Of a DNA stretch of 64,000 nucleotides, positions 11,346 to 22,665 are shown one piece after another. Made by a program: the position numbers and the translations under genes. Numbering within the stretch: the stretch's first letter is position 1; the number at the start of each line of letters is the position of its first letter. A model generated the notes under the pieces. That model was not told the origin of the DNA. It did not search any database and worked only from the letters and a program-made list of their open reading frames with translations. Source of the stretch: Perognathus longimembris pacificus (lineage: Eukaryota > Chordata > Mammalia > Rodentia > Heteromyidae). The stretch covers positions 44,509,149 through 44,573,148 of the forward strand of contig NC_063166.1 in NCBI RefSeq assembly GCF_023159225.1, given 5' to 3'.

Positions 11346-11784
11346 CTGGACTTGTGCACTGTAGCAGCTATGCCTGGCCCAGTCCACAGCCCTTGGTGTC
11401 AGAAGGTTCTATACACATATTAAGTGCTGAGTTGCCAATTAAAAAAAAAAAAAAAAGGAAGGTTTAAACATCTTATGAAAACAGCAATTTGAACAGGTAC
11501 TACCCAAAGTTAATATAACCAGTCTTTCTATGTTCTTCGTTTTTTATATCATTTTTATCACTTAGCCCAAATAAGAACTCTGGGAACTTGACAAATAGGA
11601 AACAAAGTAGATGAGTAGGAAGCTAAGTATCACAATAAGGTCTGACTCTGCTTCCCCCCCTGCTTTTAGCAACAACAGCAGCAAGACAGATAATCAAATT
11701 ATGTTCTTTCATATGATTTTTAAGAAGTATTCATCATTTTATAGGCAAAAGGTCCAGACCAAAGAGAACATATCCAATTAAAAT
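11346..11784. other. Intron, unassigned
   Basis: A 16-base A run at 11440, otherwise nothing recognised. Confidence 0.5.
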
Positions 11785-11794
11785 AATCATGTTG

Positions 11795-12045
11795 CCAGGC
11801 CCTGGTGGTTCACATCTGTAATTCTAGCTACTCAGAAAGTTGAGCTCTGAGGATCATGTGTGGCTCAAAGCCAGCCTGGGCAGAAAAGTCTGTGAAACTG
11901 TTCAATTGATCACAGAAAAAGCCAGAAGTGGTGTTGTGGCTCAAGTGGTAGAGTACTAGCCTGGAGGAAAAGGAGCCCAGGGACAGCACCCAGGCCCACA
12001 GTTCAAGCTCAGGACCAGCAAAAAAAAGGAAAGAAAAGAAAAAAA
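11795..12045 (+). mobile_element. B1-composite SINE
   Basis: Complete. TSD aatcatgttg at 11785-11794 and 12046-12055. Confidence 0.88.
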
Positions 12046-12369
12046 AATCATGTTGTAAACCACAAAAGTTTCTGCACAACAACAAAAAGCAATGTAAGAA
12101 GACAACCTACAGAAAGGATGACATATTTGTAAACAACACATATATAAGGAAAACCATAAAAATACATAAAGAACTCAATTTGAAAGTAAGCAAACAAATA
12201 GACTAAGAAATGGTCATTTTTTTTTAGAAGTTAGGCACAGTGGTAGACTCTTACTAAATAACTGAAGAAAAAAAGAAAGGTCTGGGGTGTGGCTCAAGTG
12301 GTAGACTAACAGTTCAACCTCCAGTATTGAAGAAAATATACAAAAAAAAAAAAAAGAAAGAAAAAAAGA

Positions 12370-13340
12370 AAAGCCAAAAGATTTGAACAGACATTCTTAA
12401 GGAAATGAGCAATAGGTATATGATAAAAAGTTCAGCATCACTAATCATGATATGCAAACTAAATCCACAGTGAGGTATCACTTCATATCTGTTACAATGC
12501 TTATTCCATAAAAGATGAAATTTAAGTGTAAAGATATAAAGAAAAGCAAACATTTAATGTAATTAGTAAAGCCATTATAGAAAATAGAATGGAGATTCCT
12601 GAATAAGTTAAAATATGGTTGTCATGTAACACCCAATAATCCCAATACTGAGTGTATACTGAAAAACAGAAAATCATGTTGAAGAGATACTTTCATGGCA
12701 GCATTATTCTAACAGCCAACATGTGGAATCAACTTAGGTGTTTATTGATGGTTGAAAAGATAAAGTAAAATGTGGTACAAATGCAAAATACTACTAGTCT
12801 TAAAAAGGGAAATCTTGCCATTTGTGACAATATATGGATGAAATCAGAAGACAATGAAATAAGCAAAATTATCCAGGTAAAGTAAGAAAAATGTACCATT
12901 TCATTTATATATGCAATATAAGGAACAAACTCATAGAAAGAAGAGAAAACCAGGTATAGCAGTGCATGTTCTATATAATCCCAGAATTTGGGAGGCAAGA
13001 TAGAAGGATTTTAAGTTTCAGGACAGTCTGATAGAAAAAAGAAAAAAAATAGAGTAAAGTACTGGTTATCAGAGACTGGGGTATTAAGCAAACACTGCTT
13101 GAAGGACAAAACTGCTTTTAGGAAGAATAACTTCGAGAGGTCTACTGGACATGACAGACTGTAGTTAATAGCTATCTACACCTGTAAATTAAAAAACTGC
13201 TAACAGTGAATTTAAGCATTTCATCACAAAAATATATGAAGTATAAATGTAAATAGCTTGATTTAGCCATTCTTCAGATATACATATCTACTATATATAT
13301 AGCAAAATATGCTATACAACATAAATTCATAGTTTTATCA
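12370..13340 (+). mobile_element. Old L1 3' end (ORF2 end and 3' UTR)
   Basis: gttcagcatcactaatcatg, catgtggaatcaacttaggt and agactgtagttaatagctat follow the order of mammalian L1M ORF2 end and 3' UTR. Interrupted by a B1 at 12949-13049. Confidence 0.8.
12949..13049 (+). mobile_element. B1-like monomer in L1
   Basis: ataatcccagaatttgggag and the following 40 nt are a diverged B1 unit. Confidence 0.65.
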
Positions 13341-13800
13341 ATTAAAAACTTTTGAAGAAATGTGTTATTAACACCAAGAGTTAACCTATTAGCCATCAGA
13401 AATGTGTAGTAGATAGGGGAAGAGACATCTGGATAGTTTTATAGTATCAAGACCAACTAAATTTCAGTAGTACGAAATATTCTGGGTTCTGAGGCAGTGT
13501 TACCTTATATTAGTGTGAACAGCTGAAGATGAGTAACTATACTAAACCAATAAATGAGCATCAATACACATGTTTTTAAAGACAGGTTTCCCTGCCTCAA
13601 CCTTCCCAGTGCTGTTTACAGATGTGTATCACCAACATCTGGCTTCTTTATGACGTTTAACCACATGACAATCCATAAAATACGTAAAAACTTATACAAA
13701 CACCAACTGTTTTTACCTGAAAAAATCAACAATTTTTATATTAACGGTCTTATAGTCCAATTCAAGTTACTATGCTTGTCATGTTACCTATAACTTGTCA

Positions 13801-14032
13801 TTTTTTCTTTTTGGTGTCACTCCTGGGGCTTGATCTCAGGACCTGGAGCTGTCCCTGAGCTTTTCTTGATCAAAGCTAGCACTCTACCACTTGAGCTACA
13901 GCTCTACTTCTGGCTTTTTGATGGTAATTGGTGGTAAGAGTCTCATAGACTTTCCTGCTCTAGCAGGCTTTGAACTGTGATCCTTAGATCTCAGGCTCCT
14001 GAGAAGTTAGGATTATAAGTGCAAGTCAAATT
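13801..14032 (-). mobile_element. B1-composite SINE
   Basis: Minus-strand copy; right module with agctagcactctaccacttg, then the B1 half. Confidence 0.85.
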
Positions 14033-14174
14033 TGTTTTAGGCTTAATTCTGTCACCTACCTGAAATGGTTTTTACTTTTGGCATGAGGTATATAGTTTCA
14101 ATATGTGTGCTATCCTAAAACATTAGTTTAAGAGATTTTTTTCCTATGGCTTTGCTGTTGTTTTTACTCCTATG

Positions 14175-14176
<2 letters not shown>

Positions 14177-14219
<43 letters not shown>
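14177..14219. repeat. (CA)n microsatellite
   Basis: About 21 perfect CA units. Confidence 0.97.
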
Positions 14220-14220
<1 letters not shown>

Positions 14221-14373
14221 CTTAGGCTTTTAAGGAAACTGTCTGTGCTTTCAGTACAATGTTTTTTCCAAAAGGAGGTAACTTTAACCTGTCTGCTTCC
14301 TACTTATACTCTTTCATTCTCTTTCTCTTCAGGTTTTCAGCAATGCAATTCTGTCCTTCAAGTCACTTTTCAC

Positions 14374-14592
14374 GTGGGCTGGGGATATGGCCTAGTGGCA
14401 AGAGTGCTTGCCTCCTATACATGAGGCCCTGGATTCAATTCCCCAGCACCACATATACAATGGCCAGAAGTGGCGCTGTGGCTCAGGTGGCAGAGTGCTA
14501 GCCTTGAGCAAAAAGAAGCCAGGGACAGTGCTCAGGCTCTGAGTGCAAGCCCCAGGACTGGCCAAAAAAAAAAAAAAAAAAAACCAAACAAA
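14374..14592 (+). mobile_element. Dimeric ID-type SINE
   Basis: Complete. TSD caagtcacttttcac at 14359-14373 and 14593-14607. Confidence 0.93.
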
Positions 14593-14849
14593 CAAGTCAC
14601 TTTTCACCCTTACTCTGAATCTGACTTATTTTTCCCTGGCCCATAATTATTTTTATAAACATTTTCAACAGCACTTCAATATTTATCAGAGGTGCCCATA
14701 TCATATTCTTTAGAGTTTCCAACTTATGATGCTAGAAAATGATAATGTTTTATATTCCAAGGAATGAGCACAAGGACTTGGACATACAATGAATTAAAAA
14801 CATTTATCAGTATGATCAAGTAAAATAGTCATTAAAAAAAATAAAAAAA

Positions 14850-15058
14850 GGGCTGGGAATATGGCCTAGTGGTAAAAGTGCTTGCCTCACATACATGAAG
14901 CCCTGGGTTTGACTCCTCAGCACCACATATATAGAAAAAGCCAGGAGTGGTGCTGTGGTTCAAGTGGCAGAGTGCTAGCCTTGAGCAAAAAGAAGCCAGG
15001 GACAGTCCTCAGGCCCCGAGTTCAAGTTCCAAGACTGGCAAAAAACAAAACAAAATCA
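14850..15058 (+). mobile_element. Dimeric ID-type SINE
   Basis: Complete copy placed in an A-rich stretch, so the TSD is unclear. Confidence 0.88.
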
Positions 15059-15105
15059 AACAAAAATAAAAACAGATGGGAGCCCTTTCATAAAGTATTT
15101 CTGAG

Positions 15106-15308
15106 GGCTGGGAATATGGCCTAGTGGTAAGAGTGCTTGCCTCGTATACTTGAAGCCCTGGGTTCGATTCCCCAGCACCACATATATAGAAAACAGCCAG
15201 AAGTGGTGCTGTGGCTCAAGTGGCAGAGTGCTAGCCTTGAGCAAAGAGAAGCCAGGGACAGTGATCAGGCTGAGTCCAAGGCCCAGGACTGGCAAAAAAA
15301 CAAACAAC
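15106..15308 (+). mobile_element. Dimeric ID-type SINE
   Basis: Complete. TSD agtatttctgag at 15094-15105 and 15309-15320. Confidence 0.93.
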
Positions 15309-15320
15309 AGTATTTCTGAG

Positions 15321-16331
15321 AAAGTAACTTTATGTTGACCATAAGTCAACCCCAAGGTAAAAAAACACAGCATTTGTCATTTCGAGGCACAATCATATTC
15401 AGAAACTTAAAGAAAAACCAACTGGGCAGTAATACTTGTGGAAATACATTTTGTGCAGAATAGGGTGAAAAATATAAGATACATATGCTTGTTATTTCCC
15501 TGACTTTAATCTCCTTAGAGAAGCTCATGAAAAAAACATTAGTAAAGAATTCAGTGGCTTTTCTTTAATAGTACAGTTTTTATCTTTTATGCTAAATTTA
15601 ATCATTACAATCACAGATTGGAATCTACCTAATTTCCATAGAATTGGAAAATGTGTACAGATAAAAGCTTAAAGTTAATCCTGATTATAATTTTATGCAC
15701 ATATCAGAGAAAAATCACACTACAGAAAAAGTTACTATTTCAGTTAAAGAGAAATGCTGAACAGCATTGAAATTAAATTTTGTTTACTAAAATGAGGACA
15801 CTGGCAAAAGTGATAATTTAGCTCAAAATAACTACCAAAATTTCTAGAATAACAGCTAAGAAAAAAAAGTATGGGGAAATGACAAACATAAAATTAGGTA
15901 AGAATTTATAAAGCGATTTTGCATTACCAGCTAGGGTTAGACGGCCATACGTGTGATGCCTTCTAAGTACACATCCCCAGTGAGCTTCTCCGAAGGATAA
16001 CTGAGCACTTAAGACGACTTTTGAAATCAGATTTATACATGCATAGAAGGCTTACAGAGGTTAGTAGCTGAATATAGAGGCATACAAACATTATCTGAGG
16101 CACTGCAGAGATAGTTAAGAAACAATGCAGTTTAAAACAAAAACAAAAAACCTTGGAGCTCCAAAAAGAGTGAAGCTGGTCCGGAAGTGCTGGCTTGACT
16201 GTCTGTAAGTTTATAAAAACAAAACCCACTGATTGAACAGTTTCTTCATATGACAGAAATATAAATTCTGACACACTTTACTAATATGATACTTCCAGGA
16301 ATTATAGTGCCTTTACGGCATTTTTTTTTAC
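15321..16331. other. Intron, unassigned
   Basis: AT-rich, repeat-poor sequence before exon 16332-16410. No gene seen. Confidence 0.5.
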
Positions 16332-16410
16332 CTTCAAGCTTGGTGTCTGGGTCTGATCAACTGTAAATCTCATTAGAATATTAAACTGAAGATCATTTGG
16401 AAAAGATTCC
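16332..16410 (-). CDS. CLASP2: CLASP2 exon: TOG3 (ESFPNDLQFNIL...)
   Basis: 79 nt, phase 2-0: G completes Arg, then 26 codons ESFPNDLQFNILMRFTVDQT and QTPSLK. It encodes a TOG3 HEAT repeat. The acceptor is cttatttcag|G and the donor is TTGAAG|gtaaaa, followed by a T-rich run in the transcript sense (A-rich as read). The reading frame and the peptide agree with CLASP2; CLASP1, from memory, has SFPFDQQFNILMRFIVDQTQ here, which again favours CLASP2. Confidence 0.96.
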
Positions 16411-16921
16411 CTGAAATAAGACAAAGTCAAAACATTACAAAAAATTAAGTTGGCAAGTATGCATTTAAGAAACTATGATTAGTAACAAATATCCTTATGT
16501 AGTATATGGTATAGTATACAATAAAAGCATTCTCAGATACAAATTTATGCAAAAGGTTAAGAAAAATACTATAACAAAACAATCTGTACACCTGAGGCAA
16601 GATAGTATACATTTAATCAGAAAAATATATTTAGTAAAATGTTTAATAGTCTCGGACATATTTCTCTAAAATTTGTTAATATATATTTGAAATCAGTCAC
16701 TTTTAATTTATGCAAAACAGTATATATATATTGAGTTCAAAATATCCTGAAAAGAGATTTTTGAATATTTAATTGCAATATAAAGCATTCTTTTAAAAAT
16801 TGGGAAACACTGTCATTTTTACATTAGATTCAGTTAATCTTCAATCCCACTTTGCAGATATATGTTTAGCTGATCTCAGCTAAAGGGCCAAGGTGCAACT
16901 GTAGATACGCACATAAGCCCA

Positions 16922-17038
16922 CTTTCTGGGCTACAGTCTCACTGTACAGCCTCGGCGGACCCTGAACTCATGACCCTTCTGCTCCTGTATGCCAGAAGAG
17001 TGCTAAGATTACAGCTGTGCACCATCATACCTGGACCC
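16922..17038 (-). mobile_element. B1-like monomer
   Basis: ctacagtctcactgtacagc and agtgctaagattacagctgt are a reversed B1. Confidence 0.7.
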
Positions 17039-17195
17039 AAAATAAAATGCCAATCTTGAATTTCTCAAATCAGTATGAATACATTTTTTTACAAAAGAAA
17101 TAGAGGGTTAGATCAAAGGAATATTGCTATATGTACAGTGTGAACAGGCAAAGTTAATGATTTTGAAATGGGGCCCATGCAATCTGTTTGAAAGA

Positions 17196-17357
17196 AGTCA
17201 GGTAGTGGTGGACACCTGCAATCACAGCTTTTGAGGCCAGCCTGGACAAAGCTTGCCAGTGAGATGATCTCAAAAACAACATGGTTGGGAGTATAGTAGT
17301 CTAATGTAAAAGTTCCTGTTCTCAATACTGCCCCAAACCAAAACAAACAAATACAAA
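17196..17357 (+). mobile_element. Old B1-ID dimer
   Basis: Short B1 part (gaggccagcctggacaaagc) followed by an ID-like part, diverged. Confidence 0.6.
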
Positions 17358-17372
17358 CAAAAGTCTGTTTGA

Positions 17373-17574
17373 GGGCTGGGGAAATGGCCTAGTGGCAAGA
17401 GTGCCTGCCTCATATACATGAGGCCCTGGGTTCGATTCCCCAGCACCACATATACAGAAAATGGCCAGAAGTGGCACTGTGGCTCAAGTGGCAGAGTGCT
17501 AGCCTTGAGCAAAAAGAAGCCAGGGACAGTGTTCAGGCCCAGAGTCCAAGCCCCAGGACTGGCCAAAAAAAAAA
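17373..17574 (+). mobile_element. Dimeric ID-type SINE
   Basis: Complete. TSD aaagtctgtttga ends at 17372; second copy follows the A tail at about 17575-17587. It lies 86 nt from exon 17674-17837, on the donor side. Confidence 0.92.
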
Positions 17575-17673
17575 AAAGTCTGTTTGAAAGGACTCAGAAA
17601 TATGAGTTTTTAGTGTTAGAACTTAATATTCCTAATTATCAGGGTAACTTGAAATGTATACATAAAATATTAC

Positions 17674-17837
17674 CTGGTAACATCTAGGGCTTTCTGAACT
17701 TTTGCCTGAACAGATCCAAGCAAATCAGCACCCATTTTTTTTAGCAGTTGTGTCAGTAGTACAAACAGCCAATCTTGAAGGTCATCTTTGTGGACTTGTA
17801 TGAAATCCACTAGAGTCTCCAGAAACATGCTGAAAAC
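17674..17837 (-). CDS. CLASP2: CLASP2 exon: TOG3 core (VFSMFLETL...)
   Basis: 164 nt, phase 0-2, 54 codons plus AG. The peptide begins VFSMFLETLVDFIQVHKDDL, passes QDWLFVLLTQLLKKMGADLL and ends GSVQAKVQKALDVT-R. These are amphipathic HEAT helices of the TOG3 core; QDWLFVLLTQLLKKMG is typical of CLASP. The acceptor is actttag|GT and the donor is CCAG|gtaatat. It lies 10.3 kb from the previous exon; that intron is the longest within TOG3 and holds about a dozen SINE insertions. Confidence 0.97.
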
Positions 17838-19050
17838 CTAAAGTTGATAAAGGGAGAAAGTGGAAGGGGGGAAAAAAAGGGGGAAAATATTGACTTCTAT
17901 GCTCAATTCAAAATGGAAATAGAAGGGAAAACAAGAATCAGAGGCACAGCGATTGGCAGCCAAGCGGAAAAAAAAAACCTCTCTTGCTTTTCACTGGAGT
18001 CTGTGATACAAGAGTACATCTGAGCTGTTATCCAACTTCTGCAGAAGTTTGACAATTAGCTATTCCATGCAGCATCACTTGGTAAAGAAACTTTGGCCAT
18101 AATGGCTGGCACACCTAATGTTATCAGTGATGACCCAGCTTAAACTAGCTAGACTGAAATCAATTTTATAAGATGTGGGGAGGGACTATACAACTTTTTA
18201 GAAGGGTGGTACTGAATAAACTAGAGGATGACTATTCAAATAGCTATTTTAAAGTATTAAATTTAACTGATGTAGTGAGCTAACTACAGAATCCTCAGAT
18301 TTCTCAAAATGATAACCGTCACAAACATTTTGGTATGGAATTTACTATTTACCAAAGCTGCCCCAAAAGTAATTTTAAACCACTCATAAGTGATTACTAA
18401 AACTCAGCCTAAAGCAATGTAAATTCAGGATAAAATACATTTAAATATTAGTGATTCAAAAAAGGTGCTAGATGCTATACTATCAGTCTTGAGCTCTACT
18501 GGTACTATTACTTGAGCTCTATTGTGGCTTTTATATTTGGCTACAACATTAACCTACCAGTTTAAGAAATTGAATTTTAAGGTGGACTGAAGCTAATATT
18601 GATAAGTGATGTACCTCACTAAAATATTTATGAAAAATGACCAATAACAAGTTATAATTCTTCACAAGAAATTCAATACTGTACTGAAAAATTTACTTCT
18701 AGGTAAAGAGGAAAGAAATCTTTTAGGAGTTTCTGCCCTACTTTAACTGAGGGAAATCATAACCAGAACAGATGATTAAAACTATGGTACTTAAAACAAT
18801 ACTGAACTATGACAAAGATGATCAGGCTAATTTGAGAATTAAAAGCATTTGGCTTTCAAAGCACATTTCATTTAATAAATTCTTATATGCAGTTTTACAT
18901 GAATATTATTTTCTTATGGAAGCAATGAAGGATTTCCTGTATTAGCTATAACTAACCTTTAACATTTGAGTCTGAGTTAAACATTAAAGAAGTAACTAAG
19001 CTATTTGCTTAAGATGGTCTGTATTTGTAAAAGCAGAAATGTTACATACT
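17838..19050. other. Intron, unassigned
   Basis: Repeat-poor intron next to exon 17674-17837; no gene seen. Confidence 0.5.
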
Positions 19051-19081
19051 ATCTGTCCCCAGGCAGTGTCTGGGGACAGAT
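19051..19081. repeat. Perfect inverted repeat (hairpin)
   Basis: atctgtccccag and ctggggacagat form a 12-bp perfect stem around the 7-nt loop gcagtgt. Confidence 0.9.
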
Positions 19082-19282
19082 GGGTTATTAGATGGGTTAC
19101 CTCATGTATTTTAATGTCATTAACAAAATTTTCCATCACTTCATTTTTTCACTTGATTTCTTCTGTATCTCACTTTCTAAGACTCATTTTTCCAAGGATA
19201 TCTAATTTTATTCCTTAAGGCTAATATTTCTATGTTGTATTTTGTTTTCTGAGTATAGTCTTCTCCCCCTTTATCTTTATTA

Positions 19283-19498
19283 TTTTATTTCTGATGTACT
19301 TAGGTTTAAACTCAGGACCTTGTGTTAGCTAGGCAGACTCTCTACTACTTGAGCCACATCTCTATCCCTTTCATTTTTGTTATTTTCAAACAGTGTCTCA
19401 CTGTTTTCCTGGGCTACCTGGACCACAACCCTTCTATTTATGCTTCCTGTGTTGCTGGGATGACAGGTGCTCACCACCCACCATTCAGCTTTTTATTG
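19283..19498 (-). mobile_element. Old B1-ID dimer
   Basis: Reversed ID (tactacttgagccaca) followed by reversed B1 (tgtgttgctgggatgacagg). Confidence 0.7.
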
Positions 19499-19535
19499 GT
19501 TGAGAAGGGGGGGTGTGTGTCTTACAAACATCATC

Positions 19536-19537
<2 letters not shown>

Positions 19538-19578
<41 letters not shown>
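19538..19578. repeat. (ATT)n microsatellite
   Basis: About 13 perfect ATT units. Confidence 0.97.
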
Positions 19579-20028
19579 GTCGATCACAGGTCTTGAACTC
19601 AGGGCCTGGGCGCTGTCCCTGAACTCTTTTGACCAAAGCAACTGCCACTTTGAGCCACAGCACCACTTCCAATTTTTGAGTGGTTTACTGGAGATAAGAG
19701 TCTCATGGTGGGCTGGGAATGTGGCTTAGTGGTAGAGTGCTCGCCTTGCATGCATGAAGCCCTGGGTTCGATTCCTCAGCACCACATAAACAGAAAAGGC
19801 TGGAAGTGGAGCTGTGGCTCAAGTGGTGGAGTGCTAGCCTTGAGCAAAAAGGAAGCCAGGGACAGTGCTCAGGCCCTGAGTCCAAGTCCAAGGACTGGCC
19901 AAAAAAAAAAAAAAAAGAAAGAAAAAGTCTCATGGTCTTTCTTGCTTGGGCTGGCTTTGAACCATAATCCTTAGATCTCAGCTTCCTGAGTAGCTAGGTT
20001 TACAGGTGTGAGCCACCAGCACCAACTC
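19579..20028 (-). mobile_element. B1-composite SINE split by a younger SINE
   Basis: Parts 19579-19708 and 19936-20028 surround a plus-strand dimeric ID SINE. Its A-rich tail probably gave rise to the ATT tract on its left. Confidence 0.85.
19709..19921 (+). mobile_element. Dimeric ID-type SINE, nested
   Basis: Complete copy, opposite in strand to its host SINE. TSD agtctcatgg just left of 19709 and again at 19926-19935. Confidence 0.9.
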
Positions 20029-20127
20029 TGTGCAGATCTTTTTGATGGGGATGGCTTTAAACCAAGATCATTCTGATCTCAGTCTCTTGAGTAACTAGGA
20101 TTATAATGTACACTAACACTCCCAGCT
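20029..20127 (-). mobile_element. B1-like fragment
   Basis: Reversed B1 half: atctcagtctcttgagtaac then taggattataatgta. Confidence 0.65.
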
Positions 20128-20251
20128 TCTATCTTTACTTTTTGATTTATTTTTTATTTTCAGAACATGCCAACCCAGTAATTTCTTTCTGAAGTTTCAC
20201 CTGATTGTTCCACTACTTCACTTCTATTTGTGATGTCTAATAGCTTTTTCT

Positions 20252-20480
20252 TTTTTTCAGCTGAGGGGTTTGAACTCAGGGTCTGAGTGCTGTCCCTGAG
20301 CTCCTTTGTTCAAGGCGAGCACTCTACCACTTTGAGCCACAGTATCATTTCCAGTTTTTGAGTAATTGGATAAGAGTCTCACAGGGACTTTTCTGCCTGT
20401 GCTGGTTTTGAACTGCAATTCACAGATCTCAGTCTTCTGAGTAGCTAGGATTACAGGCGTGAGCCACTGGCACCCAGCCA
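20252..20480 (-). mobile_element. B1-composite SINE
   Basis: Complete minus-strand copy ending ggattacaggcgtgagccac. Confidence 0.88.
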
Positions 20481-20817
20481 GCTTTTTCTTAAAATTAGTA
20501 TATTTCACCATTCTGACATTCGACATTGTGTTCCTCTTACTTCTCTTCTTTCTTATTGTTAGGAATTCACCTTTTCCTTATTGGGTGTATGTATTCATCC
20601 TGATTCTCCCTTCATTACAAGGTGACAGGCTTCTCTGCTTTACCTATTCTGCAAGGCCCCAGAATCTCCAGAATAGCTCTACTTTGGACTTCCCCAAACC
20701 TATTTACCACACCATGGCAGTATGCACACCAAGCACTTGTGACTACAGGTCTGGATCACTCCAATAATTTGACTTTTTATTTCCTATATTCCAGGGGCAC
20801 TGGTCATCAAATCGTTT

Positions 20818-21006
20818 CTGTAACAAGCTAGAGGGTAAATATCTGAGACTTCATAAGCCATATAACCTTACACCTACTTTGCCCTGTTATTCTCCTAGCA
20901 TAGCTGTAGAAGTTATGCATAAAATAAACATAGCTGTGTTCCAATATAACTTTGCTTACAAAAATAGGGCACAGTAAATAGGCTGCAGGTCCAGGTTGTT
21001 TACCAA
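20818..21006. mobile_element. hAT-type DNA transposon remnant
   Basis: atagctgtgttccaatataa and ctttgcttacaaaaataggg, ending ggttgtttaccaact, resemble a common Charlie-type non-autonomous element. Family name not certain. Confidence 0.6.
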
Positions 21007-21127
21007 CTCACACTTTTTCCTTACGTTCAGATTGGGATATAATGAATACAATCTTTACATTCTCTCGACATCCTTTGCCTACAGGATAGTCCCTCAAACT
21101 GTCATTAAGGTTGTAATCTCCAAATTG

Positions 21128-21335
21128 TTTTTTCTTACTTTTTTTTGCCAGTCCTGGGGACTGAACTCCGGGCCTGAGCATTGTTCCTGGCTTCTTTTTG
21201 CTCAAGGCTAGCACTCTACCACTTGAGCCACAGCGCCATTTCTGGCTTTTTCCATATATGTGGTGCTTAGGAATTGAACCCAGGGCATCATGTATATGAG
21301 GCAAGTACTCTACCACTAGGCCATATTCCCAGCCC
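21128..21335 (-). mobile_element. Dimeric ID-type SINE
   Basis: Complete. TSD gtaatctccaaattg at 21113-21127 and 21336-21350. Confidence 0.94.
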
Positions 21336-21593
21336 GTAATCTCCAAATTGACCTTGGCCTATCTACATCTCACATAACCCATGAGTTCCAATGATTCCCT
21401 CCACCTCGCCTCCAACCCACCTTCCACTCATATACATACTGTTATGCTTTACCAAGCTTGCCATTCAAGTCTCAGACAAAAAGCTTCTAATGATGGGTAG
21501 TCCTTCCCTACTTTGAACTTGTAAGTGGGACTAGCTATTTATGGTACCTGAACCATACTGTTTGGAAATAAAGATTTTTCTCTCACCCCCCTC

Positions 21594-21635
21594 TCTTCCT
21601 TCCTTCCTTCCTTCCTTCCATCCTTCCTTCTTTCC
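21594..21635. repeat. (TTCC)n microsatellite
   Basis: About 10 units with two variants. Confidence 0.93.
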
Positions 21636-21728
21636 TGAGCCAGGGTCCTACCATGTACCTCTGGCTGGCCACAAATTCCCAATACTCCATGCTCCCAAGT
21701 GTTGGGATTATAGGTGTTCACCACTGTA
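21636..21728 (-). mobile_element. B1-like monomer
   Basis: Reversed B1: ctcccaagtgttgggattat. The TTCC tract probably grew from its tail. Confidence 0.7.
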
Positions 21729-22089
21729 AACAGTCAACACTATATTTCTATACATTCTTGCATAACAAATCAGAACCAAGCTCAAAGTTACCTACAGACC
21801 AAAGAAACAATATAAAGTTATTTGATGAATGTAAAGATTTTCTCCTAAGTGAAAATTACCCTTTAGTTAGTTGTCAACTCTTTTCCTTCCAGAATGAAGA
21901 CTTTCCCTTTATAGAATTCTACTTAAGACCACATTTCTGCTATAGTCTTAAACTGTTCTTTCCTTCTAGAAGATTTCTGTAAGTGTCTAAAGCACAAGTT
22001 TCTTTTGATTAGATGTAATGAGTGGCTGGATAAAAATGTTCACATGTAATTTATATCATTCTACATACAGAGTTACGGTCTTACTTCTT

Positions 22090-22288
22090 CTTCTTCTTTT
22101 TTTTTTTTTTTTGCCAGTCCTGGCCTTGGATCTGAGCACTGTCCCTGGCTTCTTTTTTTGCTCAAGGCTAGCACTCTGCCACTTAAGCCACAGCACCACT
22201 TCTGGCCGCTTTCTATATATGTGGCGCTGGGGAATTGAACCCAGGGCTTCATGTATACAAGGCAAGTACTCTTGCCACTAGGCCCACA
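22090..22288 (-). mobile_element. Dimeric ID-type SINE
   Basis: Complete minus-strand copy. Flanks gtcttacttctt and attcttactttt are a likely TSD. Confidence 0.88.
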
Positions 22289-22586
22289 TTCTTACTTTTT
22301 AAACAAGTATTTATATCCTGTTAGTATTACTTACAAATTGATGATAATAAATACATATACATATAATATATATTCATATCCATAATGTGCTGGAAATTAT
22401 ACACATGACTTTGAGCTTATAGAGTTGCTCTTGGATGATAATATTCTAGGGATAAATTTTTTTTATTTCAACAGATAGAACTGAGTAAACTGTTTTGAGT
22501 TTGCTTTTATGGAATGATGTGAACAGAATTTTAGAAAGTACATACAAGGAGGTAGGGTTAAATGTGTTTTAAATAATTGTGAAACT

Positions 22587-22665
22587 TAGGGTTGGAGGCA
22601 TGGTTCAGCCAATGAGTAAAAGTATCGAGTGCTGAGTTCAAATTCTAGTCTCAGACAATAAATTA
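22587..22665 (+). mobile_element. ID-like monomer, old
   Basis: gggttggaggcatggttcag and gctgagttcaaattctagtc keep A- and B-box traces. Confidence 0.6.
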
